Assembly (NCBI RefSeq): GCF_000719135.1
Contig: NZ_JOEK01000006.1
Location: forward strand, 1-64,000
Length of the DNA: 64,000 nucleotides
Direction: 5' to 3'
Source: Streptomyces avicenniae
Lineage (GTDB): Bacteria; Actinomycetota; Actinomycetes; Streptomycetales; Streptomycetaceae
Positions 23,629 to 32,437 of this stretch are shown piece after piece (within the stretch, counting starts at the first letter, position 1; each line of letters opens with the position of its first letter). A program made the position numbers and the translations under genes. The notes beneath the pieces were generated by a model. It searched no databases and was not told the DNA's origin. It saw nothing but the letters and a program-made list of their open reading frames with translations.

Positions 23629-24911
23629 CGACCCCGCCGCCCGAAGGGCGCGCCTCCTGGCGCCACCTGTTCGTCTCCGAGGTGCCGCACGAGCCCCTGG
23701 ACGAGGAGTCCAGGCGCCGGTACGCACTGCCGCGCACGATGCTGCCGTCCCCCGAGGGGCTGCGGCAGCTCCCCGTCTTCGACCCGGCCCTCAAGCAGTT
23801 CGCCAACGCCTACCGCTCGGGCGACCCCGCGTTCGCCGACGACGCCGCCCGCCTGGCCTGGCACCGCGCCCGCCGCACCGCCCTCGACCTGGTGCTCGCC
23901 GGGCTCGCGGACGGCCCCTGGGCGGAGCACCTGGTGCTGCGCGGCAGCGTGCTGATGGCCACCTGGTTCGGCGGGGCGGCGCGCGACCCGGGCGACCTCG
24001 ACCTCGTCGTCACGCCGGCCGCGTGGACCATGGACGGGCCGGAGACGGCCGGGCTGTTCGACGACGTGGCGCGGGACGCCGAGGCGGCCTCCCTCGCGCA
24101 CGGCGGCGTGAGGATCGACGCGTCCGGGCGCGTCACCGAGGACATCTGGACGTACGAGCGCGTGCCGGGCCGCCGGATGCTGCTGCCGTGGAGCGCCCCG
24201 GGGACGGCGGGCGGCACGGTGCAGCTCGACGTCGTGTTCGAGGAGCGGCTGCCCGCCCCGCCGGAGTACGTCACGCTGCGCCCGCTCGGGGACGGCCCGG
24301 GCGCCACCGTGCTCGGCGTCTCGCCCGCCCTGTCGCTCGCCTGGAAGCTGCTGTGGCTGGTGACCGACAGGTACCCGCAGGGCAAGGACCTGTACGACGC
24401 GGTCCTGCTGGCCGAGCACACGCCCCCGGTCTACGGGCCGGTGCGCGACGCGTTCCTCGCGGCGGGCGGCGAGGGGCTGCGTCCGCCGGGACAGGGGTGG
24501 ACGCGGCTCGACCACGGCGAGGGCTGGCGTCACTTCGCGGCCGACCACCCGGAACACGACGGCAGGTCGGCCGACTTCGCCGCCCGGCTCGGCCGCGCGC
24601 TCGGCCCGCTCCTCGCCGAGGCCGAGCGGCCGGGCGACACCACGCACGACCGGTGGGCGCGCTGGCTGGAGCCGCTGGTGCACGCGACATGCGCGGAGGC
24701 GGCGGCCGACCGGGCGGGCGCCCTCGGACGGCTCGCCGCGGACGGCGCCGAGGGCCTGCTCGCGGCGGTCACCGTCCTGCGCGCGATCGAGGGCCCAGGG
24801 AACCTGTCCCCGGACGAGGCCACCCGGGCGCTGCTCGACTCCGACGAGCGGTGGGAGCACTGGCGGAAGTACCCGCGGGTGTGCGCGACGGTGCTGGCGC
24901 GGCTCGCCTGA
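23625..24911 (+). CDS. AbiEii-like nucleotidyltransferase
   Basis: 428 residues. The nucleotidyltransferase core lies at about 100-205: LRGSVLMATWFGG (GS at 107-108), DPGDLDLVV with D124 and D126, and a third acidic position in VQLDVVFEE (D202). This matches the AbiEii/MNT toxin-type superfamily (G-S, DxD, D), here with a longer helical C-terminal region containing LSLAWKLLWLVTDRYPQGKDLYDAVLLAEH. Members transfer nucleotides to tRNA or proteins, or serve in phage-abortive systems. The cognate protein here would be the duplicated-domain gene immediately upstream. Confidence 0.82.
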   Translation: MTTPPPEGRASWRHLFVSEVPHEPLDEESRRRYALPRTMLPSPEGLRQLPVFDPALKQFANAYRSGDPAFADDAARLAWHRARRTALDLVLAGLADGPWAEHLVLRGSVLMATWFGGAARDPGDLDLVVTPAAWTMDGPETAGLFDDVARDAEAASLAHGGVRIDASGRVTEDIWTYERVPGRRMLLPWSAPGTAGGTVQLDVVFEERLPAPPEYVTLRPLGDGPGATVLGVSPALSLAWKLLWLVTDRYPQGKDLYDAVLLAEHTPPVYGPVRDAFLAAGGEGLRPPGQGWTRLDHGEGWRHFAADHPEHDGRSADFAARLGRALGPLLAEAERPGDTTHDRWARWLEPLVHATCAEAAADRAGALGRLAADGAEGLLAAVTVLRAIEGPGNLSPDEATRALLDSDERWEHWRKYPRVCATVLARLA

Positions 24912-24923
24912 CGCCGGGGCCCG

Positions 24924-26009
24924 TCACGGCCTGACCACGCCGCTGACGTCCATCATGCCGACCGGGTCGTACCGCACCGAGGCGCCGGGGTAGGGCGCGT
25001 GCACGACCTGCCCGCCGCCCACGTACAGGGCGACATGGCTGGCGTCCGCGCGGTAGACGACGATGTCGCCCGGCTGCGCGGCGCTCAGCGGCACGCGGCT
25101 GCCCGCGCCCGCCTGGGCCTGCGACGTCCGGGGCAGCGAGACGCCCGCGCGCGCCCAGGCCCACTGGACGAGCCCCGAGCAGTCGAAGGCCGACGGGCCC
25201 GCCTGCCCCCAGCCGTACGGCAGGCCGACGGCGCTGACGGCCGCGGCGACGGCCGTACCGGCGCGGCCCGACGCGGCGGGCGCCTGCGGGGGCTCCTGCG
25301 CGGCGGCGGCGGGCGCCGGGGCGTCACGCTCCTCGCGGGCGCTCCTGGAGGCGCGTTCGGCGCGCTCGGCCCGTTCCGCCGCGCGCGCGGCGCGTTCCTC
25401 GTCGGTCAGCCGCTCGTACTCGGCGCGCGCCTCGGCCAGGCGGCGCTGGACGGCCTGCTTGCGCCGCTCCAGTTCGTCCTTCTCCGCGGTCAGTTCGGCG
25501 AGCCGGTCGCCCGCCTCGGCGCGCTGGCCGTCCAGCGTGCGCTGGGCGGCCAGCAGGTCGCGCAGCTCGCCGGTGCGCCGGTCGCTGGCCCGCCGGAAGG
25601 CGCCGACGCGCTCCAGGTAGGAGTCCGGGTCGTCGGAGAGCATCAGCGTCAGCGTCGGGTCGATGCCGCCGACCCGGTAGTGGGCCGCCGCTGCGGCGCC
25701 GAGGACGCGCCGCAGGTCGTTGACCGCCTGCTGCCCACGGGCGACGCGGTCACGGACGCGCTCCAGCTCGGTTTCCAGGTCCGCGACCCGTTCCACCGTG
25801 CCGTTGTACGCGTCCACGGCGCGCTCGGCCTCGGCGAACAGCCGGTCAACCGAGCGGGCCGCCGAGGCGCTGTCGGCGGGTGGGCGGGCCGGGTCGGCGA
25901 GGACGGGTCCTGCGGTGATGGCCGCCGCCGCGGTCGCGGCTGCGGACAGCGCGGTGAGCCGCGCGGCAAGCATCGTACGGGCGTGCGGATGACGTCGGTG
26001 GGTGACCAC
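24924..26009 (-). CDS. Secreted NlpC/P60 peptidoglycan hydrolase (1)
   Basis: 361-residue RipA-like endopeptidase predicted to cut within peptidoglycan stem peptides. It has a signal peptide (residues 1-35), a long coiled coil (about 45-230: ERVADLETELERVRDRVARGQQ and following), an Ala/Pro linker and a C-terminal NlpC/P60 domain with FDCSGLVQWAWARAG (Cys), ASHVALYVGGGQVVHAPYPG (His) and the usual PYGWGQAGPSAF. GTG 26009 is chosen because VVTHRR matches the MASHRR start of the paralogue and GGGAG lies upstream. It sits directly downstream of that paralogue. Confidence 0.92.
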   Translation of the reverse strand: MVTHRRHPHARTMLAARLTALSAAATAAAAITAGPVLADPARPPADSASAARSVDRLFAEAERAVDAYNGTVERVADLETELERVRDRVARGQQAVNDLRRVLGAAAAAHYRVGGIDPTLTLMLSDDPDSYLERVGAFRRASDRRTGELRDLLAAQRTLDGQRAEAGDRLAELTAEKDELERRKQAVQRRLAEARAEYERLTDEERAARAAERAERAERASRSAREERDAPAPAAAAQEPPQAPAASGRAGTAVAAAVSAVGLPYGWGQAGPSAFDCSGLVQWAWARAGVSLPRTSQAQAGAGSRVPLSAAQPGDIVVYRADASHVALYVGGGQVVHAPYPGASVRYDPVGMMDVSGVVRP

Positions 26010-26178
26010 TGCGGGCCGCGCTCCCTTCGGTGGGGACCAAAGCGGAGCAGAATGTAGCCCTGGGAAGACGCGAGCCGGTGCTCGCGCGACACGGGGCGCG
26101 TCCGGTCTCGGACGACGCTCCCGCAGGTCACGTGGGGGGCGCCTGGGGCGCGGCTCCACGCCCCCACCACCCGAGCGG

Positions 26179-26209
26179 CCGAGCCGGACCAGGTTTCGGT
26201 CCGGCTCGG
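26179..26209 (-). terminator. Hairpin terminator between NlpC/P60 genes
   Basis: CCGAGCCGGACC and GGTCCGGCTCGG form a perfect 12-bp stem with a 7-base loop, just downstream of the second NlpC/P60 gene on the minus strand. Confidence 0.85.
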
Positions 26210-26242
26210 AAGGGTGCGGGCGGGTCCGCGCGGCGGCGCGGG

Positions 26243-27292
26243 TCAGGCGACGCGCACGCCGAACTGGAACGGCATGACGTTCAGGCCGATGTACTCGACG
26301 CTGGAGCCGGGGCGGGGCGAGTGGACGACCTGCCCGTTGCCCGCGTACAGGCCGACGTGGTGGAGGTCGCCGTAGAAGAACACCAGGTCGCCGGGGGCGA
26401 GTTCGCTCGCGCTGAGGCGGGCGCCCATGCCCGCCTGGGACTGCGAGGTGCGCGGCAGCGCGACACCGGCCTGGCCGTAGGCCCAGCTGGTGAGGCCCGA
26501 GCAGTCGAACGAGTTCGGGCCGGTGGCGCCCCAGACGTACGGCGAGCCGAGCTTGCTGATGGCGTTGTTGAGGGCCTGGACCGCGTAGCCCGAGCCCTCG
26601 ACCGGGGTGATGTCGCCACGGGGCTCGGCGCGCGAGGCGCGCTCGGACTCCGCGCGGTCGGCGGCCTCCTGGGCGGCGATCTCGGCCTGCTGCTCGGCCG
26701 TCAGCTCGTTGAGCAGGGCCTGCGCCTCGCTCAGCTTGCCCTGGATCGTCTCCTTCTGGTCGGCCAGGTCGGAGCGCAGGGTCTCCAGTTCGGCCAGCGC
26801 GTCGGCGGCCTCGGCACGCTGCTGGTCCAGGGTGCGCTGCTGGTCCTCGATGAGCTGGAGCGTCTCGGCCTGGCGCCCGCTGACCTGGTCGAGCGTGGAC
26901 GCCCGGCTGAGGTACGCGTCCGGGTCCGAGGAGAGGAACAGCTGCACGGACGGGTCGAGCCCGCCGTTGCGGTACTGGGCGGCGGCGAGCGAACCGAGGC
27001 TGCTGCGCAGCTCGTTCAGCTCGTCCTGCCCCCGGGCCGCGGCGTCCTGGAGGTCCTCGACGGCCGCCTCCAGCTCCTCCTCACGCTCCTTGGCCCCGTT
27101 GTACTCCTCGGTGATCGCCTCGGCGTCCTGGTAGAGACCGTCCACCTCGGACTGGACCTCGTCGATGCTGGGCTGCGGCGCGGCCTGGGCGGAGGTCGCG
27201 GTGATGCCGACGGTGGCGGCAGCGGTGGCGGCGGCGCCGAAGAAGGTCACGCGGGCACGGCTCGGCTGCTTGGGACGACGGTGGGACGCCAC
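26243..27292 (-). CDS. Secreted NlpC/P60 peptidoglycan hydrolase (2)
   Basis: 349 residues with the same plan as the neighbouring paralogue: signal peptide ending near SAQAAP, coiled coil (about 45-230: AKEREEELEAAVEDLQDAAARGQDELNELR), and a NlpC/P60 domain with SPYVWGATGPNSFDCSGLTSWAYGQAG (catalytic Cys), HHVGLYAGNGQVVHSPRPGS (catalytic His) and the ending QFGVRVA. ATG 27292 follows AAGAAGGAGC. The coiled coil of such proteins usually autoinhibits the hydrolase until a divisome partner binds. Its long leader contains two hairpins. Confidence 0.94.
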   Translation of the reverse strand: MASHRRPKQPSRARVTFFGAAATAAATVGITATSAQAAPQPSIDEVQSEVDGLYQDAEAITEEYNGAKEREEELEAAVEDLQDAAARGQDELNELRSSLGSLAAAQYRNGGLDPSVQLFLSSDPDAYLSRASTLDQVSGRQAETLQLIEDQQRTLDQQRAEAADALAELETLRSDLADQKETIQGKLSEAQALLNELTAEQQAEIAAQEAADRAESERASRAEPRGDITPVEGSGYAVQALNNAISKLGSPYVWGATGPNSFDCSGLTSWAYGQAGVALPRTSQSQAGMGARLSASELAPGDLVFFYGDLHHVGLYAGNGQVVHSPRPGSSVEYIGLNVMPFQFGVRVA

Positions 27293-27642
27293 TGGGGCGA
27301 GCTCCTTCTTCCTCAGCCGCCTGCCGGGTTGGGGGGACCGACGTACCCCGGCCCGCGGCGGGCCGCGGATTCGGCGGTTCCTTCGCGGACGCCCTGGATG
27401 AGCGATCTACCGCGCGAAGGTTCGACGACCGACCCTAGCGACAGGGGTTTACCGGGTTCAAATCCTCGCACCGACTTTTTACCCGGCGAGTACCCGCTGC
27501 GTCCAATTCCCCACGCTGTGTGGGTGATCGAGATCCGGAAACCATCCCTGACCGGCGCGAAGCGTTCGAACGGCACCGAATCGGGCGAAGAGCGCGGACA
27601 CCGGCGCGAAGCGCGCGGACGGCGCATCACGCCCGCGGGCGG
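27293..27642 (-). promoter_or_regulatory. Structured leader of NlpC/P60 gene (2)
   Basis: This 350-base region holds no gene. On the minus strand it can form a stem of CCTTCGCG with CGCGAAGG (27413-27420 with 27380-27387). Closer to the start a GC hairpin CGGCCCG/CGGGCCG with a 3-base loop lies at 27349-27365. The second stem could stop transcription or mask translation. A c-di-AMP (ydaO) riboswitch is a reasonable candidate for this gene class, but I could not align the consensus. Confidence 0.5.
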
Positions 27643-29040
27643 TCAGGTCCTGGCAAGTCGTTTCAGCAGCAGCACGGAAGGCACCGGCCGCGCGCCCGAC
27701 CTGGCCACCCCGTCCGCGACCTCGCGGTCGGTGGAGACGACCACCACGGGCCGCCCTGGCGGCTCCGCCCGCACCAGCCGCCTGATCAGCTCGTCCGCCG
27801 TCTCCCCCGGCTTGCTGAACAGCACCCGCACACCGCGCGGCGGCGTCAGCAGCACAGGCGCGGCCAGCTCGGCCCCGTCGAAGACACAGGTCATCTCCGC
27901 GCCCGTCTGCGCGGCCAGCACCGCGAGCCCGCCCATCAGCCGCAGCCGCTGCTTCTCCAACGGCATCGACGGATAGCCGGACTTGGTGACGTTGTACCCG
28001 TCCACGACCAGGTGCGCCTGCGGGAGCGCGAGCAGCTGGTCGAGCAGCGCCGGGTCGTCACCGGCCAGCGCGCGGTGCGCGATCGTCTGGGGGTCGGGGT
28101 CGCCCGGCTCGACCGCCTCGACCGTCTGGGCGGGCTTCAGGCGCGTGGGCGGCAGGGCCAGTTCGCGCCGCAGCCCCTGCGTCGCGTCCAGGACGGTGTC
28201 CAGCAGCAGCCGCAGCCGCATGTCCTCGATGCCGCGCCCCTCGCGGACCGACTTGCGGCTCGCCTCAAGCGCCGCCTCCGCCTCCGCGAGCCGGGCGCGC
28301 AGCCGCCGCGCCTCGCCGTCCGAGGCCGCACGCGCCGCCGCGGCGTCGGCCCGCGCCTCGTCCAGCTCCGCCCGCAGCTTCCGCAGCGCCGCCTCCCCGC
28401 GCCGCACGTCGCTGAGCGCGCTGCGCAGCTTGCGGTGGACGGCGTCCGTCTCCTTGCGCGCGGCCTCCAGCTCGACGCGCAGCCGCTCCCCGTCCGTGCG
28501 GGCGGCGGAACGTGCCTGCGCCAGCTCGTCGCGCAGCCTGGCCAGTTCGCGTTCCCGCTCCTGCCCGACGCGTTCCTCCTGGGCGCGCTGCGCCTCCTCG
28601 CCCGCGGCGGCGACCAGCTTGGCCCAGCCCGCGGGCCGCAGGACGAACGCCACGGCGGCCACCTCGACGGGGTCGGCGGCGGGCGGTGGCGAGCCGTGCT
28701 CCACGGCGTCGGCCAGCTCGGGGGCCGTCTCCCGCAGCCGCGCGCCGACGCGGACGCGGAAGCCCGCGTCGTTCTCCAGCGCGGCGGCCATGGCGTTGCC
28801 GCCGAACCTGACGCGGCGGGACGGGGTGAACCGCGCGTACTGTCGCAGGGTGACGGGCAGATCGGCCAGGGTCAGGCTGCCGAACGCCTCCCCCGCCAGG
28901 GCGATCACACGGTGCCGGACACGCTCGGGCAGCGGGCGGTCCAGGGTCTCGGCCGGCTCGGCGGGCATGTCCTCCGCCTCCGGCCGCTGCGTCCCCTCCC
29001 CACTCCGTGCCCCCTCAGTCGGTTCCGTCACCGCGCACAC
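27643..29040 (-). CDS. NYN-domain (PIN-like) RNase family protein
   Basis: 465 residues. The middle (about 160-280) is a long Arg/Glu/Ala coiled coil. The C-terminal NYN/YacP-like PIN domain (about 330-460) has LVVDGYNVTKSGYPS with the first metal Asp, MTCVFDGAELAAP, FSKPGETADELIRRLV and VVVVSTDREVADGV, the acidic positions of the fold. It is probably an RNA-binding or RNA-cleaving protein in the cytoplasm. GTG 29040 is the longest start; GTG 29031, three codons in, is equally possible. It is divergent from the RAM-domain gene. Confidence 0.85.
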   Translation of the reverse strand: MCAVTEPTEGARSGEGTQRPEAEDMPAEPAETLDRPLPERVRHRVIALAGEAFGSLTLADLPVTLRQYARFTPSRRVRFGGNAMAAALENDAGFRVRVGARLRETAPELADAVEHGSPPPAADPVEVAAVAFVLRPAGWAKLVAAAGEEAQRAQEERVGQERERELARLRDELAQARSAARTDGERLRVELEAARKETDAVHRKLRSALSDVRRGEAALRKLRAELDEARADAAAARAASDGEARRLRARLAEAEAALEASRKSVREGRGIEDMRLRLLLDTVLDATQGLRRELALPPTRLKPAQTVEAVEPGDPDPQTIAHRALAGDDPALLDQLLALPQAHLVVDGYNVTKSGYPSMPLEKQRLRLMGGLAVLAAQTGAEMTCVFDGAELAAPVLLTPPRGVRVLFSKPGETADELIRRLVRAEPPGRPVVVVSTDREVADGVARSGARPVPSVLLLKRLART

Positions 29041-29242
29041 CGTCCGTCAGCCTGTCACTCGTCCCCGTTCACCCTACGGCCTGGTAGCGGTCACGTCTGC
29101 CGCGGCGGGCTATGGTGAAGCCTGCGTCACCGCGCCCGGCGCGCCGTCCGGCCACCCGGTGGGCGGCCCGGGGACGCGGCGCCGTCACAGCGGACCGCCG
29201 CCACGCGCGCAGAGCAGGACCACCGCCGGAAGGGACCCATCC

Positions 29243-29524
29243 GTGATCACCTCGATCGTGCTGATCAAGACCAGTGTGGACCGCGTTCCCGAGGTCGCCG
29301 AGCGGATCGCGTCGCTTGAGGGGGTCAGCGAGGTCTACTCCGTGACCGGGCCGCACGACCTCGTCGCCATGGTGCGCGTGCGCGGCCACGAGGAGTTGGC
29401 CGAGATCATCCCCGGGCGCATCAGCAAGATCCCCGGCGTCGTCGCCACCGAGACGCACATCGCGTTCCGCACCTACTCGCAGCACGACCTGGAGGCGGCC
29501 TTCGCCATCGGCCTGGACGCGTAA
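29243..29524 (+). CDS. Stand-alone Lrp/AsnC ligand-binding (RAM) domain
   Basis: 93-residue protein consisting only of the alpha/beta RAM domain that binds amino acids in Lrp/AsnC regulators. It has an opening strand ITSIVLIKTSVDRVPEVAERIA, then GVSEVYSVTGPHDLVAMVRVRGHEELAEII and the terminal TETHIAFRTYS. The DNA-binding helix-turn-helix is absent. Such single-domain proteins may form oligomers with full Lrp proteins or act as amino-acid sensors. GTG 29243 follows GGAAGGGA. It converges with trpD 29 bases away, whose product is an amino-acid biosynthetic enzyme; a functional link is speculation. Confidence 0.93.
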   Translation: MITSIVLIKTSVDRVPEVAERIASLEGVSEVYSVTGPHDLVAMVRVRGHEELAEIIPGRISKIPGVVATETHIAFRTYSQHDLEAAFAIGLDA

Positions 29525-29553
29525 CCGCGCCCGAGGCCGACGGCGGGCCAGGC

Positions 29554-30618
29554 TCAGCGCCTGCTGGCGGCGACCCAGCGCTCCAGCGTGGCACGCGCCG
29601 CGCCGCTGTCGATCGACTCGGCCGCCCGCGCGATGCCCTCGGCGAGCTGCTCCTCAAGCGGCACGTCCCGCGGGTCCAGCGCGGTCAGGGCGGCGGCGGC
29701 GTTCAGCAGCACGGCGTCCCTGACCGGCCCGGCCTCGCCGTCCAGCACCCGGCGGGCCACCTCGGCGTTGTACGCCGCGTCGGCGCCGCGCAGCGCCTCG
29801 ACGGGCACCAGGTCGATCCCCACGCTGCGCGGGTCGAACGCCTGCTCGCGCACCTTCCCGTCCCTGACGACCCAGACGGTGGACGTGGCCGTCACCGTCA
29901 GCTCGTCCAGGCCGTCGTCGCCCCGGAAGACCAGCGCGGAGCTGCCGCGCTCGGCGAGCACACCGGCGATGATCGGCGCCATCCGCGCGTCCGCGACGCC
30001 GGTGGCCTGCGCCGTGACCCGTGCCGGATTGGTCAGCGGGCCGAGGAAGTTGAACGGCGTCGCGATCCCCAACTCGCCGCGCGCCACCGCGACATGACGC
30101 AGCGCCGGATGGAACTTGACGGCGAAACAGAAGCTGATGCCCGCCTCAAGCGCCACCTCGGCGACCCGGGCGGGCGACAGGTCCAGGTTGACGCCCAGCT
30201 CCCCCAGCACGTCGGAGGCGCCGCTCGCGCTGGACGCGGCGCGGTTGCCGTGCTTCACGACGCGGGCGCCCGTGCCCGCCACGACGATCGACGCCATGGT
30301 CGAGATGTTGACGGTACGGGCGCGGTCGCCGCCGGTGCCGACGATGTCCACGGTCGGGCCCGGCACCTCGATGAGGTTGGCGTGCGCGTACATGGCACGG
30401 ACGAGACCGGCGATCTCCTCCACCGTCTCGCCCTTGGCCCGCAGCGCGACGGCGAACCCGGCGATCTGCACGTCCGTCGCCTCGCCCGCCATGATCCGGT
30501 CCATCGCCCACGCGGTGTCCGCGGTGGTCAGGTCCACTCCGGCGACGAGGGTGCTCAGCACGTCGGGCCAGGTGCGCGCCGCCGCGTGGTCGCCTCCTGC
30601 GGGGGTCACAGCGCTCAT
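29554..30618 (-). CDS. trpD: Anthranilate phosphoribosyltransferase
   Basis: 354-residue enzyme of tryptophan synthesis; it joins anthranilate to PRPP. Motifs: [21 protein letters not shown] (PRPP site), [23 protein letters not shown] (anthranilate and PRPP contacts), GPLTNPARV and [13 protein letters not shown] 30618 follows AGGAGTG. It is unlinked to trpE in this window (about 15 kb apart), as usual in streptomycetes, and no attenuator precedes it. Confidence 0.96.
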   Translation of the reverse strand: MSAVTPAGGDHAAARTWPDVLSTLVAGVDLTTADTAWAMDRIMAGEATDVQIAGFAVALRAKGETVEEIAGLVRAMYAHANLIEVPGPTVDIVGTGGDRARTVNISTMASIVVAGTGARVVKHGNRAASSASGASDVLGELGVNLDLSPARVAEVALEAGISFCFAVKFHPALRHVAVARGELGIATPFNFLGPLTNPARVTAQATGVADARMAPIIAGVLAERGSSALVFRGDDGLDELTVTATSTVWVVRDGKVREQAFDPRSVGIDLVPVEALRGADAAYNAEVARRVLDGEAGPVRDAVLLNAAAALTALDPRDVPLEEQLAEGIARAAESIDSGAARATLERWVAASRR

Positions 30619-30723
30619 GGGAATCACTCCTGGCGTGGATCGGCTGACGGGATGTCGGGGGGTGAGGCGTCGGTACGTGCCGCGGTGCGGCGGCCCGGGG
30701 GCCACGCCGAGCCTAGCCGAGCG

Positions 30724-30757
30724 CCGCGGCCCCCACCCGGAGAGGTGGGGGCCGCGG
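30724..30757 (-). terminator. Strong terminator after qcrB
   Basis: CCGCGGCCCCCACC and GGTGGGGGCCGCGG form a perfect 14-bp stem with a 6-base loop, 25 bases downstream of the qcrB stop on the minus strand. It separates the respiratory operon from trpD. Confidence 0.9.
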
Positions 30758-30781
30758 CGGCTGACGGGGCGGAGCGGACGG

Positions 30782-32437
30782 TCAGTGGTGCTCGTGACCG
30801 CTCGTGATCTCCTTGTACTCCTCGCGCGACGGCTTGGGGATCTGGCCGTGCTCCCCGTAGTAGCCGCGGCTGACGCGGGCCCGCGCCCGCTCCAGCGGGC
30901 CGACCTTGCGCCGGACGCCGTTCTCGTCGGTCTCGGGACCGATCTCGTACGGCGTGAGCTGGTCGTGCGCGGTGAGGGTGTGGAGCGTCTCCTGCGGGAG
31001 CGGCTCGTGCACCTCGATGAACTCGCCGTGCGGCAGCCGCTTGATGACCCCGGTCTCCCGCCCGTGCAGCACCTTCTCGCGGTCCCGGCGCTGGAGGCCG
31101 AGACAGATACGGCGCGTGATGATGAACGCGATCGGCGGCAGGACGAAGAAGCCGATCCGGCAGAACCAGGTGATCGCGTTGATCGACAGGTTGAAGTTGA
31201 TGGCCCACACGTCGTTGCCACCGGCCAGCATGGTGACGCCGAAGGCGGTGAGCCACGCCATGCCGAAGGCGGTGCGGGTCGGCGCGTTGCGCGGCCGGTC
31301 CGCGATGTGGTGCTCGCGCGGATCGCGGTTGCCCCAGCTCTCGAAGAAGGGGTAGGCGCCGATCACGACCAGCAGGCCGGGGAAGACGGCCAGCGGCACC
31401 AGCAGGCCGAAGTTCAGCGTGTAGCCGCCGGGGATGACCCATTCGAGACCCGGCATCATGCGCACCAGGCCCTCGGAGAAGCCGAGGTACCAGTCCGGCT
31501 GGGCGTCCGTGGACACCTGGTCGGGCCGGTAGGGGCCCATGACCCAGATCGGGTTGATCGTCACGGTCGCCGCGATGGCCGCGATGACGCCGAAGACCAG
31601 GAAGAAGAAGCCTCCGGCCTTGGCGATGTACACCGGGAGCAGCGGCATGCCGACGACGTTCGTGTTGGTCCGTCCTGGACCGGCGAACTGCGTGTGCTTG
31701 TGGTAGAAGACCAGGATCAGGTGCGCCACCACGAGGCCGAGCATGATGCCGGGCAACAGCAGGACGTGCGCGACGAAGAACCTCGGGATGATGTCGTGCC
31801 CGGGGAACTCGCCGCCGAAGATGAACATCTGGAGGTAGGTGCCGACGATCGGCACCGCCAGGATGGCGCCCTCCATGAAGCGGATGCCGATGCCCGACAG
31901 CCCGTCGTCGGGGAGCGAGTAGCCGGTCAGACCGGTGAAGATCGCCAGGACCAGCAGCAGGAAGCCGAAGAGCCAGTTGATCTCACGCGGCTTGCGGAAC
32001 GCGCCGGTGAAGAACACGCGGAACATGTGGCAGAACAGGCCGACCACGAAGATCAGCGCGGCCCAGTGGTGGATCTGCCGGACCAGCAGACCGCCGCGGA
32101 CGTCGAAGTTGATGTCCAGGGCGGAGGCGTACGCCTCCGTCATCATGATGCCCTGCATCGGCTTGAACGAGCCGTGGTACTCGACCTCGGCCATGCTCGG
32201 CACGAAGAAGAGCGTCAGGTACACGCCGGTCAGGATGATGATGATGAAGCTGTAGAGGCAGATCTCGCCCAGGAGGAACGACCAGTGGTCGGGGAAGATC
32301 TTCCGCATGTTGGCCTTGGCGAGGCCGTAGATGCCCAGCCTGCCGTCGGCCCAGTCCGCGACGCGTTCACCCGCGGGTGCCTTGCTCCCCCGTCGCGGCG
32401 CTTCCGCGGGCTTCGGGGCGTCCGTTGCCGTACTCAT
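30782..32437 (-). CDS. qcrB: Cytochrome bc1 complex, cytochrome b subunit
   Basis: 551-residue membrane subunit of the menaquinol-cytochrome c reductase. Heme ligands lie in [22 protein letters not shown] and [24 protein letters not shown]. The quinol-oxidation site reads QPDWYLG, the actinobacterial version of PEWY. A hydrophilic C-terminal extension of about 130 residues, also typical of actinobacteria, ends in HEHH. Its ATG overlaps the qcrA stop by 4 bases; it is the last gene of ctaE-qcrC-qcrA-qcrB. Confidence 0.97.
   Translation of the reverse strand: MSTATDAPKPAEAPRRGSKAPAGERVADWADGRLGIYGLAKANMRKIFPDHWSFLLGEICLYSFIIIILTGVYLTLFFVPSMAEVEYHGSFKPMQGIMMTEAYASALDINFDVRGGLLVRQIHHWAALIFVVGLFCHMFRVFFTGAFRKPREINWLFGFLLLVLAIFTGLTGYSLPDDGLSGIGIRFMEGAILAVPIVGTYLQMFIFGGEFPGHDIIPRFFVAHVLLLPGIMLGLVVAHLILVFYHKHTQFAGPGRTNTNVVGMPLLPVYIAKAGGFFFLVFGVIAAIAATVTINPIWVMGPYRPDQVSTDAQPDWYLGFSEGLVRMMPGLEWVIPGGYTLNFGLLVPLAVFPGLLVVIGAYPFFESWGNRDPREHHIADRPRNAPTRTAFGMAWLTAFGVTMLAGGNDVWAINFNLSINAITWFCRIGFFVLPPIAFIITRRICLGLQRRDREKVLHGRETGVIKRLPHGEFIEVHEPLPQETLHTLTAHDQLTPYEIGPETDENGVRRKVGPLERARARVSRGYYGEHGQIPKPSREEYKEITSGHEHH

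Noticed and set aside
27454-27476. tRNA T-arm-like string GGGTTCAAATCC
   Set aside because: The flanking bases cannot form a 5-bp T stem, and no acceptor, D or anticodon arm is found on either strand.
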